Shown: positions 33,593-41,302 of the stretch, in pieces | Position numbering within the stretch: position 1 is the first letter of the stretch | Layout: every line of letters starts with the position of its first letter | Assembly: GCF_041434935.1 (NCBI RefSeq) | Contig: NZ_CP107964.1 | Span: 2,294,001 to 2,358,000 of the forward strand | Direction of reading: 5' to 3' | Length of the DNA: 64,000 nucleotides | From: Kitasatospora sp. NBC_00374 | GTDB taxonomy: Bacteria; Actinomycetota; Actinomycetes; Streptomycetales; Streptomycetaceae | The notes under the pieces: model-generated | What the model saw: the letters and a program-made list of their open reading frames with translations, nothing else | Told to the model about the DNA's origin: nothing | Database searches by the model: none | Translations under genes and position numbers: made by a program

Positions 33593-35860
33593 ATGACCAC
33601 GACCAGTTCCGTTCCTCCGACCAGCGACCCGTGGCCCGAGGCTGCGAACTACCCGCCGCCGGCGCCGCCGGCCCGGGCCGCGGTCGTCGCCCCGTTCCCG
33701 CCCGTCGCCCTCCCCGAGCCCGGCCCGAAGGGCCCGCAGTCCTGGGCCGGACGGCTGCGTACGCTGCCGGCCCGCGCCTGGCGCGGCCGGCCCGACGACC
33801 CCCGCTGGGCCAGACCCGCGCTGCTCGGCCTGCTGGCCGCCACCGCGGCGCTGTACTTCTGGAACCTCAGCTCCTCCGGCTGGGCCAACGCCTTCTACTC
33901 CGCCGCCGTGCAGGCGGGCAGCGAGAGCTGGAAGGCCTTCTTCTACGGCTCCTCCGACGCGGCGAACTTCATCACCGTCGACAAGGCGCCGATGGCCCTG
34001 TGGCCGATGGCGCTCTCGGTCCGGATCTTCGGCCTCAGCTCGTGGAGCATCCTCGCCCCGCAGGTGCTGATGGCCGTCGCCACGGTCGGCACGGTGTACG
34101 CGACGGTGCGCCGCCGGTTCTCCCCGCTCGGCGGCCTGGTGGCGGGCGCGGCGCTGGCGCTCACCCCGGTCGCGGCGCTGATGTTCCGCTTCAACAACCC
34201 GGACGCGCTGCTGGTCCTGCTGCTGACCCTGGCCGCGTACGGCCTGGTCCGGGCCACCGAGACCGCGAGCACCCGGTGGCTGCTGTTCACCGGTGCGATG
34301 TTCGGCTTCGGGTTCCTCACCAAGACCCTCCAGGCCTTCCTGGTGCTGCCGGGCTTCGCCCTGGTCTACCTGGTGGTCGCCCCGACCTTGCTGTGGCGCC
34401 GGGTCCGTCAGCTGCTGCTGGCCGGGCTGGCGATGGTGGTGGCCGGCGGCTGGTGGGTGGCGATCGTCGAGCTGGTGCCGGCCTCGGCCCGGCCGTACAT
34501 CGGCGGCTCGCAGGACAACGACTTCCTCTCGGTCACCTTCGGCTACAACGGCTTCGGCCGGCTCACCGGCGACGAGACCGGCAGCGTCGGCGGTGGTGGT
34601 GGCGGCCGGGGCGGGCAGGGCGGCGGCCAGTGGGGCAGCACCGGCATCACCCGGCTGCTCGACGGTGACATCGGCGGCCAGATCGCCTGGCTGCTGCCCG
34701 CCGCGCTGATCCTGCTCGCGGCCGGGCTGTGGGCCACCCGCCGCTACGGGCGGACGGACGGCGCCCGCACCGCGTTCCTGGTCTGGGGCAGCTGGCTGCT
34801 GGCCACCGGCCTGACCTTCAGCTTCATGTCGGGCATCTTCCACCAGTACTACACGGTGGCCCTCGCCCCGGCGGTCGCCGCCCTGGTCGGCATGGGCGTG
34901 GACGGCCTGTGGCGGGCCCGCGAGCGGATGCCGTACGCGGCGGTGCTGAGCGGCACGCTCGCGGTGACCGCCTGGTGGGCGTACGTCCTGCTCGGGCGCA
35001 GCAGTGAGTTCCTGCCGTGGCTGCGGTGGGCGGTGCTGGTCGGCGGCCTGGCCGCGGCGGTCGTGCTGCTGGTCGCCGGCCGGCTCTCCGGCGGACTCGG
35101 CGCCCGGGTCGCGGCGGTGGCCGGACTGGTGGCGCTGGCGGCCGCGTTGGGCGGCCCCGCGGCCTACGCGCTGGACACGGTCTCGACCGGGCACTCCGGC
35201 TCGATCGTCACGGCCGGTCCGCGGGTGCAGGGATCGAACGGTTTCGGCGGCCCCGGCGGCGGTCCCGGCGGGGGCGGGCAGGGCGGCGGCCGGATGATGC
35301 CTCCCGGCGCGGGGCAGGGCCAGAACGGTGGGACCGGCCGGAACGCGATGCCGGCCTTCCCGGGCGGCACGGCTCCGGGCCAGGGTCAGAACGGTCAGGG
35401 CCAGAACGGCATGCCCGGTCTCCCCGGCGGCGGCACCACCCGCGGCGACGGCCAGCGCGGCGGCATGGGCGGGGGCGGTATGGGCGGCCTGCTGAACGGT
35501 GCCCAGGTCAGCAGCGAGATGTCCGCCCTGCTGAAGCAGGACTCCGACGCGTACACCTGGGTGGCGGCGGCGGTCGGTTCGCAGAACCAGGCCAGCTACC
35601 AACTCGCCACGGGCAAGCCGGTGATGGCGCTGGGCGGCTTCAACGGGACCGACCCGTCGCTGAGCCTCGCGGCCTTCCAGCAGTACGTCGCGGAGGGCCG
35701 GATCCACTACTTCATCGGCGGTGGCGGCATGGGCGGTGGCGGTGGCATGGGCGGCGGCGCCTCCGGCAACGACTCCTCGAAGATCGCCACCTGGGTCGCG
35801 GCCACCTTCACGGCGAAGACGGTGGGCGGCACCACCGTCTACGACCTGACGGAGAAGTAG
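33593..35860 (+). CDS. GT39/ArnT-like membrane glycosyltransferase with Gly-rich insert
   Basis: A 755-residue integral membrane protein. A Pro-rich cytoplasmic N-terminus (about 1-60) precedes around a dozen hydrophobic helices. The first extracytoplasmic loop has ITVDKAPMALW, where GT39/ArnT enzymes carry a catalytic Asp. Two very Gly/Gln/Met-rich segments are unusual: a short one (about 330-350) and a long one (about 546-632), after which a soluble C-terminal domain ends the protein. Family members transfer mannose or other sugars from polyprenyl phosphate to lipid or protein acceptors on the outside face. The acceptor here is unknown. A hairpin terminator follows. Confidence 0.82.
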   Translation: MTTTSSVPPTSDPWPEAANYPPPAPPARAAVVAPFPPVALPEPGPKGPQSWAGRLRTLPARAWRGRPDDPRWARPALLGLLAATAALYFWNLSSSGWANAFYSAAVQAGSESWKAFFYGSSDAANFITVDKAPMALWPMALSVRIFGLSSWSILAPQVLMAVATVGTVYATVRRRFSPLGGLVAGAALALTPVAALMFRFNNPDALLVLLLTLAAYGLVRATETASTRWLLFTGAMFGFGFLTKTLQAFLVLPGFALVYLVVAPTLLWRRVRQLLLAGLAMVVAGGWWVAIVELVPASARPYIGGSQDNDFLSVTFGYNGFGRLTGDETGSVGGGGGGRGGQGGGQWGSTGITRLLDGDIGGQIAWLLPAALILLAAGLWATRRYGRTDGARTAFLVWGSWLLATGLTFSFMSGIFHQYYTVALAPAVAALVGMGVDGLWRARERMPYAAVLSGTLAVTAWWAYVLLGRSSEFLPWLRWAVLVGGLAAAVVLLVAGRLSGGLGARVAAVAGLVALAAALGGPAAYALDTVSTGHSGSIVTAGPRVQGSNGFGGPGGGPGGGGQGGGRMMPPGAGQGQNGGTGRNAMPAFPGGTAPGQGQNGQGQNGMPGLPGGGTTRGDGQRGGMGGGGMGGLLNGAQVSSEMSALLKQDSDAYTWVAAAVGSQNQASYQLATGKPVMALGGFNGTDPSLSLAAFQQYVAEGRIHYFIGGGGMGGGGGMGGGASGNDSSKIATWVAATFTAKTVGGTTVYDLTEK

Positions 35861-35880
35861 ACCCTGCCAGTCGTATCAGC

Positions 35881-35916
35881 AGCCCGGCCCGTCGGAACTC
35901 CCCGGCGGGCCGGGCT
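35881..35916. terminator. Hairpin terminator after the glycosyltransferase gene
   Basis: An 11-bp perfect stem (35881-35891 with 35906-35916) and 14-base loop, 20 bases after the stop codon. Confidence 0.7.
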
Positions 35917-36064
35917 CGCTCCCGCGTTCGCATCGCATCACTCGATGGTGTGACGTGGCGTCATATGCGTTCTCTGAGGCCTAACATGGCTCGTGTTCCA
36001 ACCGAGCATGATTGACCCCGGCGGTGCTGGAACACCCCGGGGTCCGGCAACAGGAGCGACCCTG

Positions 36065-36907
36065 ATGCGTGTCCATCGTAGCGCGCCCGAGCGCAATTTC
36101 ACCGTACTGCCCAACAGCGTCCTGCAGGACCGGCGGCTGAGCTACACCGCCCGCGGCCTGCTCCACGACCTCCTCTCCCGCCCGGACGGCTGGCGCGAGG
36201 ACGGCCGCCAGATGGCCGACTCCAGCCCGCAGGGCCGGGGCGCGATCCGCCGGGCGCTCAAGGAGCTGACCGAGGCCGGGTTCTACCGGGTCGACAAGGT
36301 GCGCCGGGCGGACGGCACCGTCCGCTCGGAGGCCCACGTCTTCGACACCCCACAGCGAGCGGCACCGCCTGTCCCCCACCCGGTCCCCGGTGGATCAGAC
36401 ACCGGCGGCGCTGACACCCCTCCCGTAAAGGACCGGGAGAAAGCACCCACCCTCCCCGCCGCGGACCGATGGGTCCGCGAGGCGGTGGCCACCCTGTTCC
36501 GGGTGATCAGGCCCGAACCGCGCCTGCGGCTGGGGGAGTCGGAGGCGCTGGCGCTGGCCCCCCTGGTGGCCTGCTGGCTGGAGCGCGGCAGCACGGTCGG
36601 CGACCTGGCGCAGGCCCTGCTGTCCGGGCTGCCCGCGATCGTGCACTCACCGGTCGGCGTCCTGCGCAGCCGTCTGGAACGCAAGATGCCGCCAGTCCCC
36701 GCACCCCCGACGGCCCGCGAGGCGCGTCACACGGAGTGCGGCAGGTGCCACGACCCCGTCCCCCGCCCCGGCATCTGCCGCGCCTGCGCCGGGCTGGGCG
36801 GCCCCGCCGTGGCGGTCGGCGGCGGCGCGGCGGCCACCCGGACGGGCGCCGCACAGGCGCGGGCCGCGATGCGGGGCGCCAGGGCGGTGGCGGGCGCTGC
36901 CGGGTAA
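36065..36907 (+). CDS. Helix-turn-helix protein with C-terminal zinc-ribbon-like motif
   Basis: A 280-residue protein; ATG at 36065 with CAGGAG eight bases upstream. The N-terminal winged-helix region (FTVLPNSVLQDRRLSYTARGLL, then RRALKELTEAGFYRV) is the type found in actinobacterial replication- or plasmid-associated HTH proteins. A Pro-rich linker leads to a helical middle region and then C-G-R-C-x10-C-R-A-C, four Cys that could hold zinc, followed by an Ala/Gly-rich tail. DNA binding is likely; the target is unknown. It stands alone with its own promoter region and precedes the PadR gene by about 40 bases. Confidence 0.65.
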   Translation: MRVHRSAPERNFTVLPNSVLQDRRLSYTARGLLHDLLSRPDGWREDGRQMADSSPQGRGAIRRALKELTEAGFYRVDKVRRADGTVRSEAHVFDTPQRAAPPVPHPVPGGSDTGGADTPPVKDREKAPTLPAADRWVREAVATLFRVIRPEPRLRLGESEALALAPLVACWLERGSTVGDLAQALLSGLPAIVHSPVGVLRSRLERKMPPVPAPPTAREARHTECGRCHDPVPRPGICRACAGLGGPAVAVGGGAAATRTGAAQARAAMRGARAVAGAAG

Positions 36908-36920
36908 CTCCTCGCAATAG

Positions 36921-36946
36921 TCTATTTCGACTGATAGATTTCGACC
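36921..36946. promoter_or_regulatory. Candidate PadR operator/promoter
   Basis: An inverted repeat TCTAT-N8-ATAGA (36921-36938) and direct repeats ATTTCGAC (36924-36931 and 36938-36945) abut the ATG at 36947. TAGATT (36935-36940) ends six bases before the start, consistent with a leaderless, autoregulated transcript. Confidence 0.4.
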
Positions 36947-37540
36947 ATGCCTCGCCGCGCGCTCGACAACCCGCTCGTCCTCGCCGTCCTCGGCCTCCTC
37001 CTCGAACAGCCCGCCCACCCGTACCAGATGCTCGCCGAGCTGCGGAAACGCAGCGAGAACCACGCCGCGGCGATCAACCGGGGCTCGCTGTACAACATCG
37101 TCGACGCCCTGGACGAAGCGGGCTGGGCCACCGCGCAGGGCCAGCAGCGTGAGGGCAACCGCCCGGAGCGGACCGTCTACGCCCTCACCCCCGCCGGACA
37201 CCGGGAGCTCGTCCGCCGACTGGACTCCCAGATCCGCACCCCCGAACGGGAGTTCTCCCGCTTCCTGGGCGCCGTCAGCTACCTCGGCGCACTCGGCCCC
37301 GACGGCGCCACCGAGGCCCTGACCGAACGCGGCACACGCCTGCGCGAACGCACGGCAGCGGATCAGCAACGCCTCGCCGAGGCGCTCGCCGCCGGCGTCC
37401 CCCGACTGCACGTCATCGAAGCCGAGTACGCGCTCAGCCTCGCCGACGCCGAACTGACCTGGATCGACGCGGTCATCGACGACATCCACACCGGCGCACT
37501 CACCTGGCCGGGCGCGACGGCGGCCCCCCTCGAACCCTGA
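36947..37540 (+). CDS. PadR-family transcriptional regulator
   Basis: A 197-residue regulator of the two-domain PadR type: an N-terminal winged helix (LVLAVLGLLLEQPAHPYQMLAEL, then NRGSLYNIVDALDEAGW) and a C-terminal helical dimerisation domain. No Shine-Dalgarno sequence precedes the ATG, whereas repeats and a -10-like box do. It lies 24 bases upstream of a TIM-barrel gene, suggesting an operon and that the regulator senses a compound related to that enzyme's substrate. Confidence 0.85.
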   Translation: MPRRALDNPLVLAVLGLLLEQPAHPYQMLAELRKRSENHAAAINRGSLYNIVDALDEAGWATAQGQQREGNRPERTVYALTPAGHRELVRRLDSQIRTPEREFSRFLGAVSYLGALGPDGATEALTERGTRLRERTAADQQRLAEALAAGVPRLHVIEAEYALSLADAELTWIDAVIDDIHTGALTWPGATAAPLEP

Positions 37541-37564
37541 CCACCGAGAGGAACCGGACCCACC

Positions 37565-38569
37565 ATGCCGACCACACCACCGGACGGACTGCTCTTCGGG
37601 ATCTACCCCGGCTCGGTCACCGGCGACGACGCCGGCGGCCTGGCCGCCGGCCCGCCCGACGACCCCGCCGCCGTCTCCGCCGCCCTCGACCTGCTCCAGG
37701 GCCGACCGGGCCGCCCCTTCCTCGTCCGCGCCTACACCGCCTTCGACGACACCACCAGGACCGGATCACCGCACCCGACGGCCACCCCGGCCGACGCGAC
37801 CCGGTACGCCGCACGCGGCCGCCGACTGGACCTGGTCGCGCAGTACCGGTCCGCCGCCGGAGACGTCGACGGCTACTGCGAATTCCTGCGCGACCTGGTC
37901 GAGCAGTACGGCGACGCCACCGCGACACTTCAGGTCACGGAGGAGCCGAACATCACCTCCAACCCCACGCTGGACGGCTACTACCCCGCAGTGACCGAGG
38001 CGATCGTCCGAGGCGTCGCCGCCGCCAAGGCCCGGGCCCGGGAACTCGGGCACACCCACCTGAAGGTCGGCTTCAACACCACCCCGCTGTTCGGGCCGGC
38101 CGCCTCCTTCGTCACCGGACTGACCACCCGGGGCGGGCCCGACTTCCTCCGCGACCTGGACTACGTGGGCCTCGACTTCTTCCCCGACGTCTTCCGCCCC
38201 ATCGACGCCGCCGAGCTCGCGCCGTCCGTCGCGGGCCTGCTGCGCCACCACCGCGCGTCGGTCCTCGCCCCGGCCGGGCTGGGCCACCTGCCCCTGCACA
38301 TCACCGAACACGGCTGGCCCACCGGCCCCGGCCGCTCGCCCGACCGCCAGGCCCAGGTCGTCGGCACCGCCGTCCGGGCCGTCGCCCACCACGCGGCGGA
38401 GCTCCGGCTGAGCGGCTACACCCACTTCGCCCTGCGGGACGCCGACAGCGCGCAGCCCGGCCTGTTCCACCGGTTCGGGCTCACCACCGACGACTACACG
38501 CCCAAGCCCGCCTTCGACGTACTGCGCGGCCTGGTCGAGGAGTTGAGCGCCGCCGGATACCCAAAGTAG
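37565..38569 (+). CDS. Clan GH-A-like TIM-barrel protein, possible glycosidase
   Basis: A 334-residue cytoplasmic protein, ATG with GAGAGG upstream. The pattern of alternating strands and helices fits a beta/alpha barrel. It has Glu in VTEEPNI at about one third to one half and a second Glu in HITEHGWPTG near residue 250, matching the acid/base and nucleophile positions at the ends of strands 4 and 7 of clan GH-A glycosidases. No signal peptide. The substrate is unknown. It is co-transcribed with PadR, which is an unusual pairing for a glycosidase. Confidence 0.65.
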   Translation: MPTTPPDGLLFGIYPGSVTGDDAGGLAAGPPDDPAAVSAALDLLQGRPGRPFLVRAYTAFDDTTRTGSPHPTATPADATRYAARGRRLDLVAQYRSAAGDVDGYCEFLRDLVEQYGDATATLQVTEEPNITSNPTLDGYYPAVTEAIVRGVAAAKARARELGHTHLKVGFNTTPLFGPAASFVTGLTTRGGPDFLRDLDYVGLDFFPDVFRPIDAAELAPSVAGLLRHHRASVLAPAGLGHLPLHITEHGWPTGPGRSPDRQAQVVGTAVRAVAHHAAELRLSGYTHFALRDADSAQPGLFHRFGLTTDDYTPKPAFDVLRGLVEELSAAGYPK

Positions 38570-38650
38570 TCGATCGACTCCGTTCGGCCACCTCACGCGC
38601 CCGTGGACCGGTAGCGTGGCGAACAGTCAGTCGACACAAGGGGGCTGCCC

Positions 38651-39607
38651 GTGAGTCGTCGCACCCTGCCCGCACCGGGGACGACCGGAAGTACCGCCAT
38701 GCTGTTCGGAGCAGAGCTCAGACACGCCCGGGAGGCAGCCGGATTCAGCCAGAGCGACCTGGCCAGACTCGTCCACTGCGACCGCTCGCTGATCGCCCGC
38801 ATCGAGTCGGGCCAGCGGGTGCCGCGGCGGGGCTGCGTCGACCAGTGCGATGAAGTCCTGGGCACTCAGGGCCTGTTGGCGCGGATCTGGTCGCGCGTCG
38901 ACTGGTCCGCCGAGGTCGAGCACCCGGACTGGTTCCGACGGTTCGTCGAACTCGAAGCCGATGCAGTGGAGTTGCGCAAGTTCCAGCTCCAGGTGGTGCC
39001 GGGTCTTCTCCAGACCGAGCGGTACGCACGAGCACTCTTCACACGCGGGGCAGACACCAGAGACGACAGATCCGTCGAGGAACGGGTTGCGGCCAGGCTG
39101 AGCAGACAACACCGCTTCCTCGACCCTCGCGGTCCTCTACTGGTGGTGATCCTCGACGAGGGCGTGATCCACCGCGTGGTCGGCAGCGCGTCCGTGATGG
39201 CAGAGCAGCTCGCGCACCTCCTCGCCGTCGCCGAGCAACCGAACATCGCCCTGCAAGTCGCTCCCTTCGGCCACCACGAGGTGATCGGACCGGACACCTC
39301 CATGACACTGGTCAGATTGCCCGACCGCAGCGAGTGGGCCTACTCGGAGTGTCTCGACCGGGGCCACTTCAGCAATCACCCGGACGCCCTTGCCCTGCAC
39401 GCCCGCACCTATGATCTGGTAAGGGCGAACGCGTTGTCTGTCCGTCAGTCGAACGCCCTGATCACCAGCGTGATGGAAGGATTCGACAGGAATGGCCGAC
39501 CCGAACCTCAACACGACAGCCTGGCGAAAGAGCAGTCACAGCGGCGCCAACGGCGGCGACTGCATCGAGGTGGCCCCCGGATTCCCCGGCCTCGTACCGG
39601 TACGTGA
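38651..39607 (+). CDS. XRE-family regulator with DUF5753-type sensor domain
   Basis: A 318-residue protein; GTG at 38651 with GGGGG upstream. The N-terminal HTH (AREAAGFSQSDLARLVHCDRSLIARIESG) is followed by an actinobacterial DUF5753-type domain (WFRRFVELEADAVELRKFQ, VVPGLLQTERYARA, then ALQVAPFG). Homologues usually stop about at the point where the next gene, DUF397, starts. Here the frame runs on for 116 bases inside the DUF397 gene, ending in a basic, low-complexity tail. Such pairs act like regulators with a small partner (BldB/WhiJ-type systems). Base composition is lower in GC than most of the window. Confidence 0.85.
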   Translation: MSRRTLPAPGTTGSTAMLFGAELRHAREAAGFSQSDLARLVHCDRSLIARIESGQRVPRRGCVDQCDEVLGTQGLLARIWSRVDWSAEVEHPDWFRRFVELEADAVELRKFQLQVVPGLLQTERYARALFTRGADTRDDRSVEERVAARLSRQHRFLDPRGPLLVVILDEGVIHRVVGSASVMAEQLAHLLAVAEQPNIALQVAPFGHHEVIGPDTSMTLVRLPDRSEWAYSECLDRGHFSNHPDALALHARTYDLVRANALSVRQSNALITSVMEGFDRNGRPEPQHDSLAKEQSQRRQRRRLHRGGPRIPRPRTGT

Positions 39608-39707
39608 CTCCAAGAACCCCGACGGCCCGGTCCTCCAATTCCCCTCCACCGCCTGGCAGTCGTTCATCACCGGCGTACGGGCGGGCGACTTCCCCACCCC
39701 GCACTGA
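39492..39707 (+). CDS. DUF397 protein
   Basis: A 71-residue small acidic protein with the DUF397 landmarks W-R-K-S-S-x-S, GDCIEVA and VPVRDSKNP. These are encoded next to XRE/DUF5753 regulators throughout streptomycetes and are thought to act with them, as shown for WhiJ-type loci. The gene overlaps the end of the XRE gene by 116 bases in another frame and its 3-prime end overlaps the convergent methyltransferase gene by 41 bases. Confidence 0.9.
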   Translation: MADPNLNTTAWRKSSHSGANGGDCIEVAPGFPGLVPVRDSKNPDGPVLQFPSTAWQSFITGVRAGDFPTPH

Positions 39708-40317
39708 CCGGACGCCGCAGGGCCAGGTGGCTCCAGTGCACGTCCTGCCGGCCGTGCAGGTCCGCGCGCTCGCCGAGGTGCACCACGTCCAGGCCGCACC
39801 CTCGCGCCAGCTCGACGGTCTCGGCCGCGGACACGTCGAACATCCGCCGCCCCTCCGGCACCGGCCCGTGCCGGAGGGTGAGAAACAACTGCCCCTCGGG
39901 GGCGAGCAGCTCGGCGAGGGCCGCCATTCCGGCGGACCGTTCCTGCTCGTCCAGGTGCATCCAGACGGCGGTCAGCAGGATCAGGTCGAAGCGGCGCGCC
40001 CGGCCGCGAAGCACTGACAGTTCCGGCAGCGAGTCGTCGAGCCACTCGATCTCGTGCCCGGCGTGGATCCGCCGCCCCAGCGCCCGGAGTTCGGCGGTGG
40101 GTTCGACGGCGACGACCCGGTGGCCCAGCGCCGCCAGTGCGGCGGCGTCCCGGCCGCTGCCCGCGCCGACGTCCACCACCAGGCCGGGCTCCGAGGGGAA
40201 CAGGTGCAGGACCTCGCGGTGGACCTCGGCGAAGGACACGCTCTCGTACTGCTCGGCGATGGCCTCGGCGGCTTCGCCGTAACCGGCGGTGCCGGCAGGC
40301 GTCTTCGGATCGATCAT
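39667..40317 (-). CDS. Class I SAM-dependent methyltransferase
   Basis: A 216-residue protein with the Rossmann methyltransferase motifs: motif I VVDVGAGSGRDA, an acidic residue after strand 2 (VAVEPT), and LILLTAVWMHL around motif IV. It begins with a helical cap (YGEAAEAIAEQYES). The substrate is unknown. No Shine-Dalgarno sequence precedes the ATG; TACTGT ends six bases upstream, suggesting a leaderless mRNA. It is divergent from an alpha/beta hydrolase (66-base gap) and its 3-prime end overlaps DUF397. Confidence 0.85.
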   Translation of the reverse strand: MIDPKTPAGTAGYGEAAEAIAEQYESVSFAEVHREVLHLFPSEPGLVVDVGAGSGRDAAALAALGHRVVAVEPTAELRALGRRIHAGHEIEWLDDSLPELSVLRGRARRFDLILLTAVWMHLDEQERSAGMAALAELLAPEGQLFLTLRHGPVPEGRRMFDVSAAETVELARGCGLDVVHLGERADLHGRQDVHWSHLALRRPVSAGWGSRPPVRR

Positions 40318-40323
40318 TCGCAC

Positions 40324-40377
40324 ACAGTAGCGACTGGCCGAAACTCGTATGCGCATCGCACCCCGGATCTCTACAGT
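40324..40377. promoter_or_regulatory. Back-to-back -10 boxes of two leaderless genes
   Basis: On the minus strand TACTGT (40324-40329) ends six bases before the methyltransferase ATG; on the plus strand TACAGT (40372-40377) ends six bases before the hydrolase GTG at 40384. Neither gene has a ribosome-binding site. The -35 regions must share the 42 bases between. Confidence 0.5.
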
Positions 40378-40383
40378 GACCCG

Positions 40384-41148
40384 GTGATCCTTTCTCATGA
40401 CGTGGCCGGAACCGGCCCTACCGTGCTTCTGCTGCACTCCACCGTCTGCGACCGACGGATGTGGGACCCGCAGGTGCCGGTCCTGGCCGAGGCCGGCTAC
40501 CGGGTGGTGCGGTGCGACCTGCGAGGCTTCGGGCAGACCCCCGTGCCGGACGGGCCGTACGGCAACGCCCAGGACGTCGTCGATCTGCTGGACCTGCTCG
40601 GCGCCGAGCGCGCGGCGCTGGTCGGGTCGTCCGGCGGTGGCCGGATCGCGCTGGAGATCGCGGCGCGCTGGCCGGACCGGGTGGTGTCGCTGGCGCTGCT
40701 GTGCACAGCCCTGGCCGGACACGAGCCGAGTGCCGAGCTCAGGGCGTTCGGCGAGCGCGAGGACGCGCTGATCGAGGCCGGTGACATCGCCGGGGCGACC
40801 GAGCTCAACGTGGCCACCTGGCTGGGCCCCGAGGCCGACGAGGCGACCCGGGAGCACGTGAGTCGGATGCAGCGCCACGCCTTCGAGGTGCAGCTGGCCG
40901 CCGTCGAGGAATTCCCCTCCCTCAAACCCGAGTTCGACCTCTCGGCCGTCACCGCCCCCACCCTGCTCGTCTCCGGCGCACACGACCTGCCGGACTTCCG
41001 GCAGATCGCCGCCCACCTGTCGGACCGGCTCTCCACCACCCGGCACCTCGAACTCGCCTGGGCGGGTCACCTGCCCAGCCTGGAGCGCCCGGACGCGGTG
41101 AACCCGGTGCTGGTCGGCTTCCTGAGCGAGACGTTCCCGGCCGGCTGA
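40384..41148 (+). CDS. Alpha/beta hydrolase
   Basis: A 254-residue soluble hydrolase. The fold is clear: oxyanion region LLLHSTVCDRRMW, nucleophile elbow GSSGGG, acid SGAHD and His in AGHLPSLERP. It is of the 3-oxoadipate enol-lactonase/haloperoxidase-like sort, whose members act on lactones and esters; the substrate is not readable. The GTG start is apparently leaderless. It shares a promoter region with the divergent methyltransferase. Confidence 0.87.
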   Translation: MILSHDVAGTGPTVLLLHSTVCDRRMWDPQVPVLAEAGYRVVRCDLRGFGQTPVPDGPYGNAQDVVDLLDLLGAERAALVGSSGGGRIALEIAARWPDRVVSLALLCTALAGHEPSAELRAFGEREDALIEAGDIAGATELNVATWLGPEADEATREHVSRMQRHAFEVQLAAVEEFPSLKPEFDLSAVTAPTLLVSGAHDLPDFRQIAAHLSDRLSTTRHLELAWAGHLPSLERPDAVNPVLVGFLSETFPAG

Positions 41149-41173
41149 GCCGCCCCGGTGGCCGCCGGTGCCG

Positions 41174-41293
41174 TCAGTTGCCGCCGCAGCGGGTCCCGGC
41201 GGCCGGGACCGTACCGTCCGTCAGGAAGGCGTTGACGGCGACGTCGACGCATCTCGCTTCCCGGCGCAGGGCACGGTGGCCCTCACCGACGAC
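41174..41293 (-). pseudogene. C-terminal remnant of a TAP-like alpha/beta hydrolase peptidase
   Basis: Reading leftwards, 39 codons and a stop encode VVGEGH, RCVDVAVNAFL and DGTVPAAGTRC, which is the familiar C-terminal end of actinobacterial TAP-like tripeptidyl aminopeptidases (catalytic His in GHG/GEGH, then the Cys-containing tail). No start, signal peptide or catalytic Ser remains upstream, where the stop of a membrane protein gene abuts. It looks like a gene decayed or deleted when the upstream genes arrived. Confidence 0.6.
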
Positions 41294-41302
41294 GCGCCTG
41301 AG

